A DNA stretch of 36,259 bases, taken from assembly GCF_000721495.1 (NCBI RefSeq), contig NZ_JOHY01000065.1, positions 1 to 36,259 on the forward strand, given 5' to 3'. Shown here in pieces: positions 24,470-31,429 of this stretch. Below the pieces are notes generated by a model, which was not told the DNA's origin, did no database searches, and worked only from the letters and a program-made list of their open reading frames with translations. The translations under genes and the position numbers were made by a program. Source of the DNA: Streptomyces sp. NRRL F-5123 (GTDB taxonomy: Bacteria > Actinomycetota > Actinomycetes > Streptomycetales > Streptomycetaceae). Every line of letters begins with the position of its first letter. The first letter of the stretch is position 1.

Positions 24470-25396
24470 ATGCGCGCGGTGGTGTACGACGGCCAGGGCA
24501 TCACGCTGGGGGCGGCGCCGGAGCCGGTGCCGGGGGACGGGCAGGCGCTCGTCGACGTCCGGGCGGTGTCCCTCAACTTCACGGACGTCGCCCACCTCGA
24601 CCCCGCCACCCCGCCCGGCACCGTGCTGGGCCTGGACGCCGCGGGGGTCGTACGACGGGCCGCCGCGGACGGCTCGGGGCCCCAAGCAGGCGCCCGCGTC
24701 GTGACGTTCGGCTGGGGCCGCGGCGCCTGGGCCGAGGTGCGGGCGGCGGACACCGAGCACCTCGCCGTCCTCCCGGACGGCGTCGGCTTCGCGGAGGCCG
24801 CCGCGCTCCCGGCGGCGGGGGTCACGGCGCTGCGCGCGCTGCGGCAGTTGGGGCCCGTGGTCGGGCGGCGGGTCCTGGTGACGGGAGCTTCCGGCGGGGT
24901 CGGGCGCTTCGCCGTCCAACTGGCCGCGCTCGCGGGCGCGTACGTCGTCGCCGCCGTGGGCAGTCCGGAACGCGGCGCCGGACTGCGGGAATTGGGCGCG
25001 CGCGAAGTCGTCGCCGACCTCCCCGACGTGACCGCGCCCGTCTTCGGCGTGCTGGAGAACGTCGGAGGCGCGCTCCTCGGTGAGGCCTTCGCGCTGCTGG
25101 AACCCGGCGGCAGCCTCCAGAGCATCGGGGCCGCGTCGGGTCAACCCTCCACCCTGGACCTGGAGTCGGCGCGGCGCGCGGGCGGCGGCAAACGCGTGGA
25201 GGTCTTCATGGTCGGCACCCCGGACACCGGCTTCGGCCCCGACCTCGCCCACCTCACCGCCCTGCTGGCGGACGGCCGCCTCGACCCCCAGATCGGCTGG
25301 CGCGGCCCCTGGGAGCGGGTGCGGGAGGCCGCCGATGCCCTGCTCGGCCGCCGCGTCGCGGGCAAGGCGGTGCTGGACGTGACGGCGGGGGAGTGA
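24470..25396 (+). CDS. Zinc-free MDR oxidoreductase
   Basis: This 308-residue reductase of the medium-chain dehydrogenase superfamily opens MRAVVYDGQGITLGAAPEPV. It has the GroES-like fold with SLNFTDVAHLD, then the NADPH-binding motif VLVTGASGGVGRFAVQLAAL at about residues 139-158. The cysteine zinc ligands are missing, so it is closer to quinone reductases than to alcohol dehydrogenases. The ATG at 24470 has aaggggag directly upstream. The last codons (VTAGE, stop) are the first bases of a three-copy tandem repeat shared with the cseC 3' end. It is the second MDR reductase in the window and not closely similar to that at 1316-2287 by eye. Confidence 0.88.
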   Translation: MRAVVYDGQGITLGAAPEPVPGDGQALVDVRAVSLNFTDVAHLDPATPPGTVLGLDAAGVVRRAAADGSGPQAGARVVTFGWGRGAWAEVRAADTEHLAVLPDGVGFAEAAALPAAGVTALRALRQLGPVVGRRVLVTGASGGVGRFAVQLAALAGAYVVAAVGSPERGAGLRELGAREVVADLPDVTAPVFGVLENVGGALLGEAFALLEPGGSLQSIGAASGQPSTLDLESARRAGGGKRVEVFMVGTPDTGFGPDLAHLTALLADGRLDPQIGWRGPWERVREAADALLGRRVAGKAVLDVTAGE

Positions 25397-25590
25397 TCGG
25401 CGGCGCGGCCCCAACCCTCGGCGCGGCAGCAGGAGTTTCGCCACCGCACGTGTCGGCGGGGAGTGATCGGCGGTGCGGCCCCGGCCCTCGGCGCGGCAGC
25501 AGGAGTTGCGCCACCGCGCGTGACGGCGGGGGAGTGACCGGCGGCACGGCCCCAACCCTCAGCGCGGCAGCAGCAGTTGCGCCACCGCCC
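25379..25590. repeat. Three tandem ~70-bp copies of a gene-gene junction
   Basis: Units start at 25379, 25450 and 25520, each with gtg(a/t)cggcgggg(g)agtga, then a gcggcccc...ccctc(g/a)gcgcggcagca stretch and gcgccaccgc or a close form. Unit 1 contains the last codons and stop of the MDR oxidoreductase on the plus strand. Unit 3 contains the last codons and stop of cseC on the minus strand. Each extra unit carries remnants of both ends. In units 1 and 2 the former cseC stop TGA is CGA. Confidence 0.9.
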
Positions 25591-26878
25591 CGCCGCCCGC
25601 CGAGGCCGGGGCGTTGCGGAAGGTGAGGCGGGCGCCGAGGACGCGGGCCTGGCCGGTGGCTATCGTCAGGCCGAGGCCGTGGCCGCCGGAGCGGTCGGTG
25701 GAGCCGGTGCGGAAGCGGCTGGGGCCGTCGCGGAGGAGGTCGGGCGGGAAGCCGGGGCCGTGGTCGCGGACGCGCACGAAGGGGCCGTCGACCAGGACGT
25801 CGACAGGCGCCGAGCCGTGCCGCGCGGCGTTCGCGAGCAGGTTGCCGAGGACGCGTTCGAGCCGCCGCGGGTCGGTCTGGACGACCGCGTCCGCCACGAC
25901 CGTGACGCCCACCCCGGGCGCGAGCACCGGCACCCGGCGGCGGACGAACTCGCCCAGCGCGACCTCCTGGAGGTCCGCCCGCTCGGCCGCGCCGTCCAGC
26001 CGCGCGACCTCCAGCACGTCCTCGACGAGCGTGCGCAGCGCGTGCACCCGGTCCCGTACCAGCTCCGACGGCCGTCCTGCCGGGAGGAGTTCGGCGGCGG
26101 TGACCAACCCCGTGAGCGGGGTGCGCAGTTCGTGCGCGATGTCCGCGGTCACCCGCCGCTCGGCCTCCAGCCGCCGCTGCAGCGCGTCGGCCATCGCATC
26201 GACGGCGCGGGCGAGTTCGTCGGTCTCGTCCCGCCCCCCGCCGCCGATGGCCTCCCGCACCCGCACCTCGGTGTCGCCGTCCGCGGCCTTGCGGGCCGCG
26301 AGCGCCGCCCGCCGCAGCCGCCGCGACATGCGGCCGCCGACGAACACGCCGATCGCCGTCCCGCACAGCACGACCGCCACCGACCCGAGGACGAGCGTGC
26401 GGTCCAGATCGGTGAGCACCGAATACCGGTCGGTGACACCGGTCTTGAGCGACAGCACCTGGCCGCTCCCGGCGGGCGTCGCCGCCCACACCCGCAAGCC
26501 CCGCCGGGTCCGCTGGACGTACGTGGCGCGCTGGCCGTCGTCCGCGTACGTGCGCAGCTCCGGCGGCAGGTCGGGGTCGTCGATCGTGGCGTAGAAGACG
26601 AGCCGGCCCGTCGTCTCGTAGATCCGCAGCGCGGACTGCACGCGCTCGTCCTGCACGTCCCGGGCGCTGTTGATCATGCTGACCCGCGCCGCGTTGTGCA
26701 CGACCAGGCTCAGCGCGACCACGACCAGCGCCGACACCAGCGCGATGGCCGCGCTCAGCTTCCACCGCAGCGTCATCCCGGGCAGCCGGCGGCGCACCCG
26801 CCGGGCCAGCGCCCGGCACCGGCGCACCGGCGTGCGCACCGGCCGGCGGGCGGAAGGAGAACGGGAGGGGCGCGACAC
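25559..26878 (-). CDS. cseC: CseC, sensor histidine kinase for cell-envelope stress
   Basis: This 439-residue membrane kinase is the sensor of the sigE-cseABC system, which in S. coelicolor responds to damage of the cell wall. A basic N-terminal tail leads to TM1 (LSAAIALVSALVVVALSLVV), then an extracytoplasmic sensor of ~110 residues. TM2 (VLGSVAVVLCGTAIGVFVGG) is followed by a HAMP linker, the HisKA phospho-acceptor RRVTADIAHELRTPLTGLVT (His in AHELRTP) and a HATPase with N box GNLLANAARHG and G boxes DHGPGFPP and GGHGLGLT. The GTG at 26878 lies 12 nt after the cseB stop, without a clear ribosome binding site; an internal ATG before the first helix (MTLRWKL) is an alternative. Its last codons are inside the tandem junction repeat. 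Confidence 0.92.
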   Translation of the reverse strand: MSRPSRSPSARRPVRTPVRRCRALARRVRRRLPGMTLRWKLSAAIALVSALVVVALSLVVHNAARVSMINSARDVQDERVQSALRIYETTGRLVFYATIDDPDLPPELRTYADDGQRATYVQRTRRGLRVWAATPAGSGQVLSLKTGVTDRYSVLTDLDRTLVLGSVAVVLCGTAIGVFVGGRMSRRLRRAALAARKAADGDTEVRVREAIGGGGRDETDELARAVDAMADALQRRLEAERRVTADIAHELRTPLTGLVTAAELLPAGRPSELVRDRVHALRTLVEDVLEVARLDGAAERADLQEVALGEFVRRRVPVLAPGVGVTVVADAVVQTDPRRLERVLGNLLANAARHGSAPVDVLVDGPFVRVRDHGPGFPPDLLRDGPSRFRTGSTDRSGGHGLGLTIATGQARVLGARLTFRNAPASAGGGAVAQLLLPR

Positions 26879-26890
26879 GGCGGGCGCGCC

Positions 26891-27586
26891 TCAGGCCCGC
26901 AGCTTGTAGCCGAAGCCGCGCACGGTCTCGATCCGGTCCTGCCCGACCTTCGCCCGCAGCCTCTGCACATGCACGTCGACGACGCGCGTGTCGCCGCCCC
27001 ACTCGTAATCCCACACCCGCGCCAGCAGCCGGTCCCGCGACAGTACGGTGCCGGGCGCGGCCGCGAACTCCAGCAGCAGCCGCAGCTCGGTCGGGGTCAG
27101 GGCGATGCGCTCGCCCTCCCGCGTGACCTCCAGGCCCTCCGGGTCGATCGCGATGTCCCCGAAGGACAGCAGCGCGCCCGGGTCGGGCGGCGGGTCGTCC
27201 GAGGCGGCGGCGCGGAAGCGGCGCAGCACCGCGCGGATCCGGGCGACGAGCACGGCGCCGTCGAAGGGCTTGGTCACGTAGTCGTCGGCGCCCGCCTCCA
27301 GGCCCAGCACGACGTCGATCGCCTCGGCCCGCGCGGACACCATGATGATCGGCACGGTCGACTCGTCCCGGATCTGCCGGCACAGGCTGACCCCGTCCAG
27401 GCCCGCCAGCATGACGTCGAGCAGCGCGAGGTCCGGACGCCGGGCGCGGAAGGCGTCCAGGCCCGCGAGGCCGTCGGGTGCCGCGGTGACCTGGAAGCCG
27501 TCGCGCTCCAGGGCGAGCGTGGTGGCCTCGCGGATCACGTCGTCGTCCTCGACGAACAGGACGTGCGGGCCGTTGGGGTGGAGCAT
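26891..27586 (-). CDS. cseB: CseB, OmpR-family response regulator for envelope stress
   Basis: This 231-residue response regulator has a receiver domain with acidic residues in HVLFVEDDDVIRE, phospho-acceptor Asp in PDLALLDVMLAGLDG and Lys in DDYVTKPFDG. The OmpR winged helix runs over about residues 135-230 (ALTPTELRLLLEFAAAPGTV, then GDTRVVDVHVQRLRAKVG and the RGFGYKL wing). In the known system, phospho-CseB activates the sigE promoter. The start ATG lies 5 nt after the cseA stop, so translation is coupled, and cseC follows 12 nt downstream. A perfect 16-bp palindrome beside a promoter-like sequence before sigE is a possible target. Confidence 0.94.
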   Translation of the reverse strand: MLHPNGPHVLFVEDDDVIREATTLALERDGFQVTAAPDGLAGLDAFRARRPDLALLDVMLAGLDGVSLCRQIRDESTVPIIMVSARAEAIDVVLGLEAGADDYVTKPFDGAVLVARIRAVLRRFRAAASDDPPPDPGALLSFGDIAIDPEGLEVTREGERIALTPTELRLLLEFAAAPGTVLSRDRLLARVWDYEWGGDTRVVDVHVQRLRAKVGQDRIETVRGFGYKLRA

Positions 27587-27591
27587 CCGGG

Positions 27592-28542
27592 CTACTCGCC
27601 CGCCGCGGTCGGCGGCGGCACCGAGGCGGGCGCCGTGACGGTGTCGGTGGGCTGCGCGGAGGGCGCGGCCTGCGAGGCGGTCGCGCTGGGCAGGCCGGGG
27701 TCGAGCGGGTCGGAGTCGGGCTGCGGTGCGGGATCGGTCGAGGTCGGCTCGGGTACGACGGTCGGCATCTTCGACCCGAAGTCCGCGTATTCGCGCGCGA
27801 CCTGGACGAAGCGGCCGCCGCGCCACGCGTACGTCACCGACTCCTGCCCGACCGGCGACGACATCGGGTCGTTCATCTCGTACACCTCGTGCGTGATCTC
27901 CAGTTGCCCGCCCTCGACGCTGCCGTAGACCGGTGGCCGCTCGTCGGCGAAGACGTTCTGGTATTTCCCCTTCACCATACGGTAGACGTACGCGGCCACT
28001 CCCAGGCCGTTCCCGCAGGTCGTGACGTTGACCACGAGGTCGGGGCCGTCCCCGGCGGTGAGGTTTCCGGAGTCGATGCTCACGGGGTAGTCGTCCGGGT
28101 CGCCGCTGCGGGGCTCGGCGGGGGGCGTGGTGGGGGGTGTGCCGTCGCGGGCGGGGGCCGCGGTTTCGGCGGGGGCGGGGGGATCCGTTTCAGTGCCGGT
28201 GCCGGTGCCGGTGCCGGTGCCGCTTCCGCTGCCGGCGTGGGCGCCGGACGCCGCGCCCGACGCGCGCCTGCGGGCCGAGAACGCGGTGCCGCACGGCACC
28301 AGGTCCTCCCGCACGTCCCGGCTCACGCTGCTGTCCCGGCGGACCATCGTGGCCAGCGCGCGCTTGTCCAGCGCGAGGGGCGGTGCGCTCTGCGTGGACA
28401 CCGCGCGGGTGCTCGGCGAGGGCGCCGGGCCCTCGTTACGGGCCCCCGTCCCCGCCGCACCGCAGCCGGCCAGCACGACGCACGCGCCGGTCAGCGCGCC
28501 CATCGCCGCGGTCGCGGAACTCGCGTGTCTCACGCGACGCAC
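27592..28542 (-). CDS. cseA: CseA, lipoprotein modulator of the SigE system
   Basis: This 316-residue lipoprotein has a basic start, hydrophobic core (ATAAMGALTGACVVLAGC) and a lipobox LAGC, so it is anchored to the outer face of the membrane. In S. coelicolor CseA dampens signalling through CseB/CseC. The middle has a Ser/Gly/Thr-rich linker with a GTGTGT run made by a hexanucleotide repeat. The conserved part is about residues 150-250 (DLVVNVTTCGNGLGVAAYVY, VYEMNDPMSSPVGQESVTYA). The C terminus is Pro/Thr/Ala-rich. The GTG at 28542 overlaps the sigE stop by 13 nt and has ggagg four bases ahead; a GTG at 28533 overlapping the sigE stop as GTGA is an alternative. Either way translation is coupled to sigE. 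Confidence 0.88.
   Translation of the reverse strand: MRRVRHASSATAAMGALTGACVVLAGCGAAGTGARNEGPAPSPSTRAVSTQSAPPLALDKRALATMVRRDSSVSRDVREDLVPCGTAFSARRRASGAASGAHAGSGSGTGTGTGTGTETDPPAPAETAAPARDGTPPTTPPAEPRSGDPDDYPVSIDSGNLTAGDGPDLVVNVTTCGNGLGVAAYVYRMVKGKYQNVFADERPPVYGSVEGGQLEITHEVYEMNDPMSSPVGQESVTYAWRGGRFVQVAREYADFGSKMPTVVPEPTSTDPAPQPDSDPLDPGLPSATASQAAPSAQPTDTVTAPASVPPPTAAGE
28193..28222. repeat. Hexanucleotide microsatellite in cseA
   Basis: There are five gtgccg copies in tandem, giving Gly-Thr pairs in the CseA linker on the minus strand. The unit is a multiple of three, so changes in copy number would keep the frame and only alter linker length. Confidence 0.85.
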
Positions 28543-29159
28543 ATCGCCTCCGTCAACTCCTCCGCCTCCGGCCTCGCCGCGGCTCCCGCCGCCTTCCCCG
28601 CGGTCGCCCCCGTCGCCGGGCGTGGCCGGCGCCGGTAGCCGTAGCCGCTGTCCTCCAGGTGGTCCCGCAGCCGGGCCAGCGCCCGGTGCAGCGTGCTCTT
28701 GACCGTGCCGATCGACAGGCCCAGCACGCGGGCCGTCTCCTCGGTCGAGAGCTGCCCGTAATGCCGCAGCATGACGACCTGGCGCTGCTTGGGCGCGAGC
28801 CCGGCGATGGCGCCCAGCAGCATCTCACGGTCCGCGCGCTGCTCGGCCCCGTCGTCCACGACGGACTCCGGCAGCTCCCCGGTGGGCACCTCGTCCAGCT
28901 TGCGGCTGCGCCACCACTCCGTGCGGGTGTTGATCATGACCCGGCGCATGTACGCGTCGGCGAGTGTCTTGTCGGCGATGGTGTCCCAGCGGGGGAAGGT
29001 ACGGACGAGGGCGGTCTGGACGAGGTCCTGCGCGTCTATCGGGTCCGGGACGAGGCGGCGGGCGCTGCGCAGGAGAGCGTCCTGCCGGGTCCTGACGTAT
29101 TCCTCGAAGTCCAGTACCGCGCCAGGGCTTGCGCTTGCGCGCGCGCTGGTGGCCGCCAT
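28530..29159 (-). CDS. sigE: SigE, ECF sigma factor of the cell-envelope stress response
   Basis: SigE (209 residues) is an extracytoplasmic-function sigma factor that directs RNA polymerase to cell-wall maintenance genes. Region 2 is at about residues 18-85 (FEEYVRTRQDALLRSARRLV, DAQDLVQTALVRTFPRWDTI, YMRRVMINTRTEWWR). Region 4 is at about 115-170 (LAPKQRQVVMLRHYGQLSTE, then GLSIGTVKSTLHRALARLRD). A ~35-residue Ala/Arg/Glu tail follows. There is no anti-sigma gene; control is through CseB/CseC, as the operon shows. The ATG at 29159 has gggagaa upstream. Its stop overlaps the cseA start. It heads sigE-cseA-cseB-cseC on the minus strand. Confidence 0.95.
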   Translation of the reverse strand: MAATSARASASPGAVLDFEEYVRTRQDALLRSARRLVPDPIDAQDLVQTALVRTFPRWDTIADKTLADAYMRRVMINTRTEWWRSRKLDEVPTGELPESVVDDGAEQRADREMLLGAIAGLAPKQRQVVMLRHYGQLSTEETARVLGLSIGTVKSTLHRALARLRDHLEDSGYGYRRRPRPATGATAGKAAGAAARPEAEELTEAMCVA

Positions 29160-29195
29160 GGTGTTTCTCCCGCCCCTTGCTTGTCCTTGCGGACG

Positions 29196-29241
29196 AACGT
29201 AGGGAGCGGATGTCAGGTTTCCGCGACCGTGCGCGCACGGT
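29196..29241 (-). promoter_or_regulatory. sigE promoter region with a 16-bp palindrome
   Basis: On the minus strand, ggaaac (complement of 29217-29222) and cgtt (complement of 29196-29199), 17 bp apart, resemble an ECF-type promoter 36 nt before the sigE start. Three bases upstream of that -35 lies the perfect palindrome accgtgcgcgcacggt (29226-29241), in the right place for an activator such as CseB. Both are by eye. Confidence 0.5.
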
Positions 29242-29321
29242 GGGCGCACGGCGAGCCATCGGTTGTGTAACAGGAGGGACGAAGTGGGGCGTTACGGTTT
29301 TGTCCTGGTCGCCCGCCCGCA

Positions 29322-29344
29322 CGGGCCCCCGGGGCTGGGGCCCG
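29322..29344. terminator. Hairpin just after mutY
   Basis: The stem cgggcccc/ggggcccg around a 7-nt loop begins 3 bp after the mutY stop on the minus strand. It may end the mutY transcript ahead of sigE. It has no T-run. Confidence 0.45.
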
Positions 29345-29346
29345 CC

Positions 29347-30330
29347 TCAGGACGGGAGGCGGTAGACGCCGTTGGCGAGGGGCTCGACGAGACCGTCGGC
29401 GACGAGGCCGTCGAGCGCGCGGGCGCGCTGGACCGGCTCGTGCCAGACCGCGTCGAGCGCGGCCTGGGGGACGGGCCCGGGCGAGGCCCGGAGGACGGCG
29501 AGGAGGCGGCCGCGGACCTGGCGGTCCGTGCCCGCGTAGGTCTGGCCGCGGCGCGGAGGCCCTTCGTGGGGAGGGCTTCCCGCGAGCCGCCAGGAGCAGA
29601 GGGCGGCGACGGGGCAGCGCCCGCACTGGGGCGAGCGGGCCGTGCAGACGAGGGCGCCGAGCTCCATCGTGGCGGCCGCCCACCGCGCGGCGGTCGGCTC
29701 GTCGGCGGGGAGGAGGGCCTCGGCGGTGCGCCGCTCCGCGGCGGTCGTGGCGTTGGGCGGGTGCTCGACGCCGGTGACGACGCGGGCGAAGACCCGCCGG
29801 ACGTTGGTGTCGAGCACGATGTGCCGCTGCCCGTACGCGAACGAGGCGACCGCGGCCGCGGTGTATTCGCCGACGCCGGGGAGGGCGAGCAACTCCGAGT
29901 GCTGGCGCGGGACCTCGCCGCCGTGCCGGTGCGCTATCGCGGCGGCGGCACCGTGCAGGCGCAGGGCCCGGCGGGGGTAGCCGAGACGGCCCCAGGCGCG
30001 GACGGCCTCACCGGGGGATTCCGCGGCGAGGTCGGCGGGGCGCGGCCAGCGGGCGAGCCATTCGGCGTGGACCGGGAGGACGCGGGCGACCGGGGTCTGC
30101 TGGAGCATGAACTCGCTGACCATGACGGACCAGGCGCCCGCGTCGGGACGGCGCCAGGGCAGGTCGCGGGCGTGGGCGTCGAACCAGTCGACGACCAGCT
30201 CGTGCAGCGACGCCACGGTGGCGGGCGCGAGCCCGGGAAGGGACGCTTCGGGTCTCGGGCGGTGCTGTGGCGCGGCCGGGGATGTGGGGGTTGCTGCGGG
30301 CTCGGGGGTCTCGTGCAGGTCTGTGCTCAT
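29347..30330 (-). CDS. mutY: A/G-specific adenine glycosylase MutY (short form)
   Basis: This 327-residue DNA repair enzyme removes adenine paired with 8-oxoguanine. The helix-hairpin-helix core is clear: catalytic Glu in WSVMVSEFMLQQTPVARVLP, HhH LPGVGEYTAAAVASFAYG, the catalytic Asp in IVLDTNVRRVF, and the iron-sulfur ligands C-x6-C-x2-C-x5-C (CTARSPQCGRCPVAALC). After the cluster only ~75 residues remain, of winged-helix look, instead of the NUDIX-like 8-oxoG-reading domain of E. coli MutY. I chose the ATG at 30330, with cgagg upstream; an ATG at 30351 is possible. It lies between sigE and disA, among genome-integrity genes. Confidence 0.92.
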   Translation of the reverse strand: MSTDLHETPEPAATPTSPAAPQHRPRPEASLPGLAPATVASLHELVVDWFDAHARDLPWRRPDAGAWSVMVSEFMLQQTPVARVLPVHAEWLARWPRPADLAAESPGEAVRAWGRLGYPRRALRLHGAAAAIAHRHGGEVPRQHSELLALPGVGEYTAAAVASFAYGQRHIVLDTNVRRVFARVVTGVEHPPNATTAAERRTAEALLPADEPTAARWAAATMELGALVCTARSPQCGRCPVAALCSWRLAGSPPHEGPPRRGQTYAGTDRQVRGRLLAVLRASPGPVPQAALDAVWHEPVQRARALDGLVADGLVEPLANGVYRLPS

Positions 30331-30448
30331 GGCATGGCGATCCTCGCACATGCCACTGACAGCGACCGCCCGGGAACGTAAACGTGATCATCCGCAAAGA
30401 GCGGCCACCGAGCGGCGGGTGTTGCGACGGCACACGGGTGATCTCCCC

Positions 30449-30454
30449 TAGAGT
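30449..30454 (+). promoter_or_regulatory. -10 element of a leaderless gene
   Basis: The hexamer tagagt ends 6 nt before the GTG at 30461. No ribosome binding site is present. The gap between mutY and this gene is otherwise empty. Confidence 0.5.
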
Positions 30455-30460
30455 TCGGGT

Positions 30461-31324
30461 GTGGGCTCGTTGCGCAATCCCGTGGGACCTCTTCCGTCGT
30501 CCATCTACTGGCGGCGGCGAGTCGCCGTGTCCGCCGCGGTGGTGGTGATCGCGGCGCTTGTGCTGTGGGCCGTGACGCGCGGTGGCGGCGGTGACGGCAA
30601 GGGCACGTCCGCGCCCGCCGGTTCGCACACCCCGGTCGGCACGATCACCGCGGGCCCCACCCCGTCCGGCACCCACATCAGCGGCCGCCCGGGCGGCCGG
30701 GACACCGACCCGGCCGACACCGGCGGCGGCAGCTCCGCGGGCGACACCGCCGGTTCGAGTGACACGGCGGGCGACACCGGCGGTGACACGGGCGGCGACA
30801 CGGGCGGTGACACCGCGGGTTCCGGTGACGGTACGGCGGCGGGCTCGTCCGGCGGCGCGGACGCGGGCAGCACCGGCGGCAGCGGCCCGGGCGGCACGGC
30901 CGTACCCGTGCCCGCCGGGTCCTCGCTGCCCAACTGCACCTCCGGCACTGTGACGTTGGCGCTCACCGCCGACCGGAACCAGTATCCGGTGGGCCAGTAC
31001 CCGGTGTTCACGCTGCGGGCGACCAACAGCAGCGCCGCCGACTGCAAACTGGACGTCGGCGCGGCCTCCGCGGTCCTCGACGTGACCAAGGACCCCGACA
31101 ACACCCATGTGTGGTCCTCCGACGACTGCCCGGCCGGCAAGTCGCCGTACCTGATCAAGGTCCCCGCCCACGGCTCCGCCGCCTACACCGTCCGCTGGAA
31201 CGGCAGGACCAGCTCCACCACCTGCAAGGGCAGCACCTCGGTCACCCCGGGCAACTACCTGGCCCAGGTCACCGTCCCGGGCTTCGGCGTCAAGCAGCGT
31301 TCGTTCTCACTGTCCGCCAGCTAG
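30461..31324 (+). CDS. Membrane-anchored protein with Gly-Asp-Thr repeats and an exported C domain
   Basis: This 287-residue protein has a short cytoplasmic start (MGSLRNPVGPLPSSIYWRRR), one TM at about residues 21-38 (VAVSAAVVVIAALVLWAV), then a ~125-residue low-complexity linker rich in Gly, Ser, Thr and Asp, with GGDT repeats encoded by 12-bp DNA repeats near 30780-30815. The C-terminal ~135 residues form a beta-rich domain: NCTSGTVTLALTADRNQYPV, FTLRATNSSAADCKLDVGAA, SYLIKVPAHG-like edge strands, and two pairs of cysteines. The fold looks immunoglobulin-like (as in DUF4232-type domains) and would sit outside the membrane. The GTG start appears leaderless. Function is unknown; a wall-facing adaptor is a guess. 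Confidence 0.75.
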   Translation: MGSLRNPVGPLPSSIYWRRRVAVSAAVVVIAALVLWAVTRGGGGDGKGTSAPAGSHTPVGTITAGPTPSGTHISGRPGGRDTDPADTGGGSSAGDTAGSSDTAGDTGGDTGGDTGGDTAGSGDGTAAGSSGGADAGSTGGSGPGGTAVPVPAGSSLPNCTSGTVTLALTADRNQYPVGQYPVFTLRATNSSAADCKLDVGAASAVLDVTKDPDNTHVWSSDDCPAGKSPYLIKVPAHGSAAYTVRWNGRTSSTTCKGSTSVTPGNYLAQVTVPGFGVKQRSFSLSAS

Positions 31325-31429
31325 GACACGGGCGGCGCGCCGGCCGGCCGCGGCGTCTGCGACCACCGGCGGCGTGACCGACGACGAGGTCCGGCCAGAA
31401 ACCGGCGGGGTCCGAGCGCGCCCGGTCTC

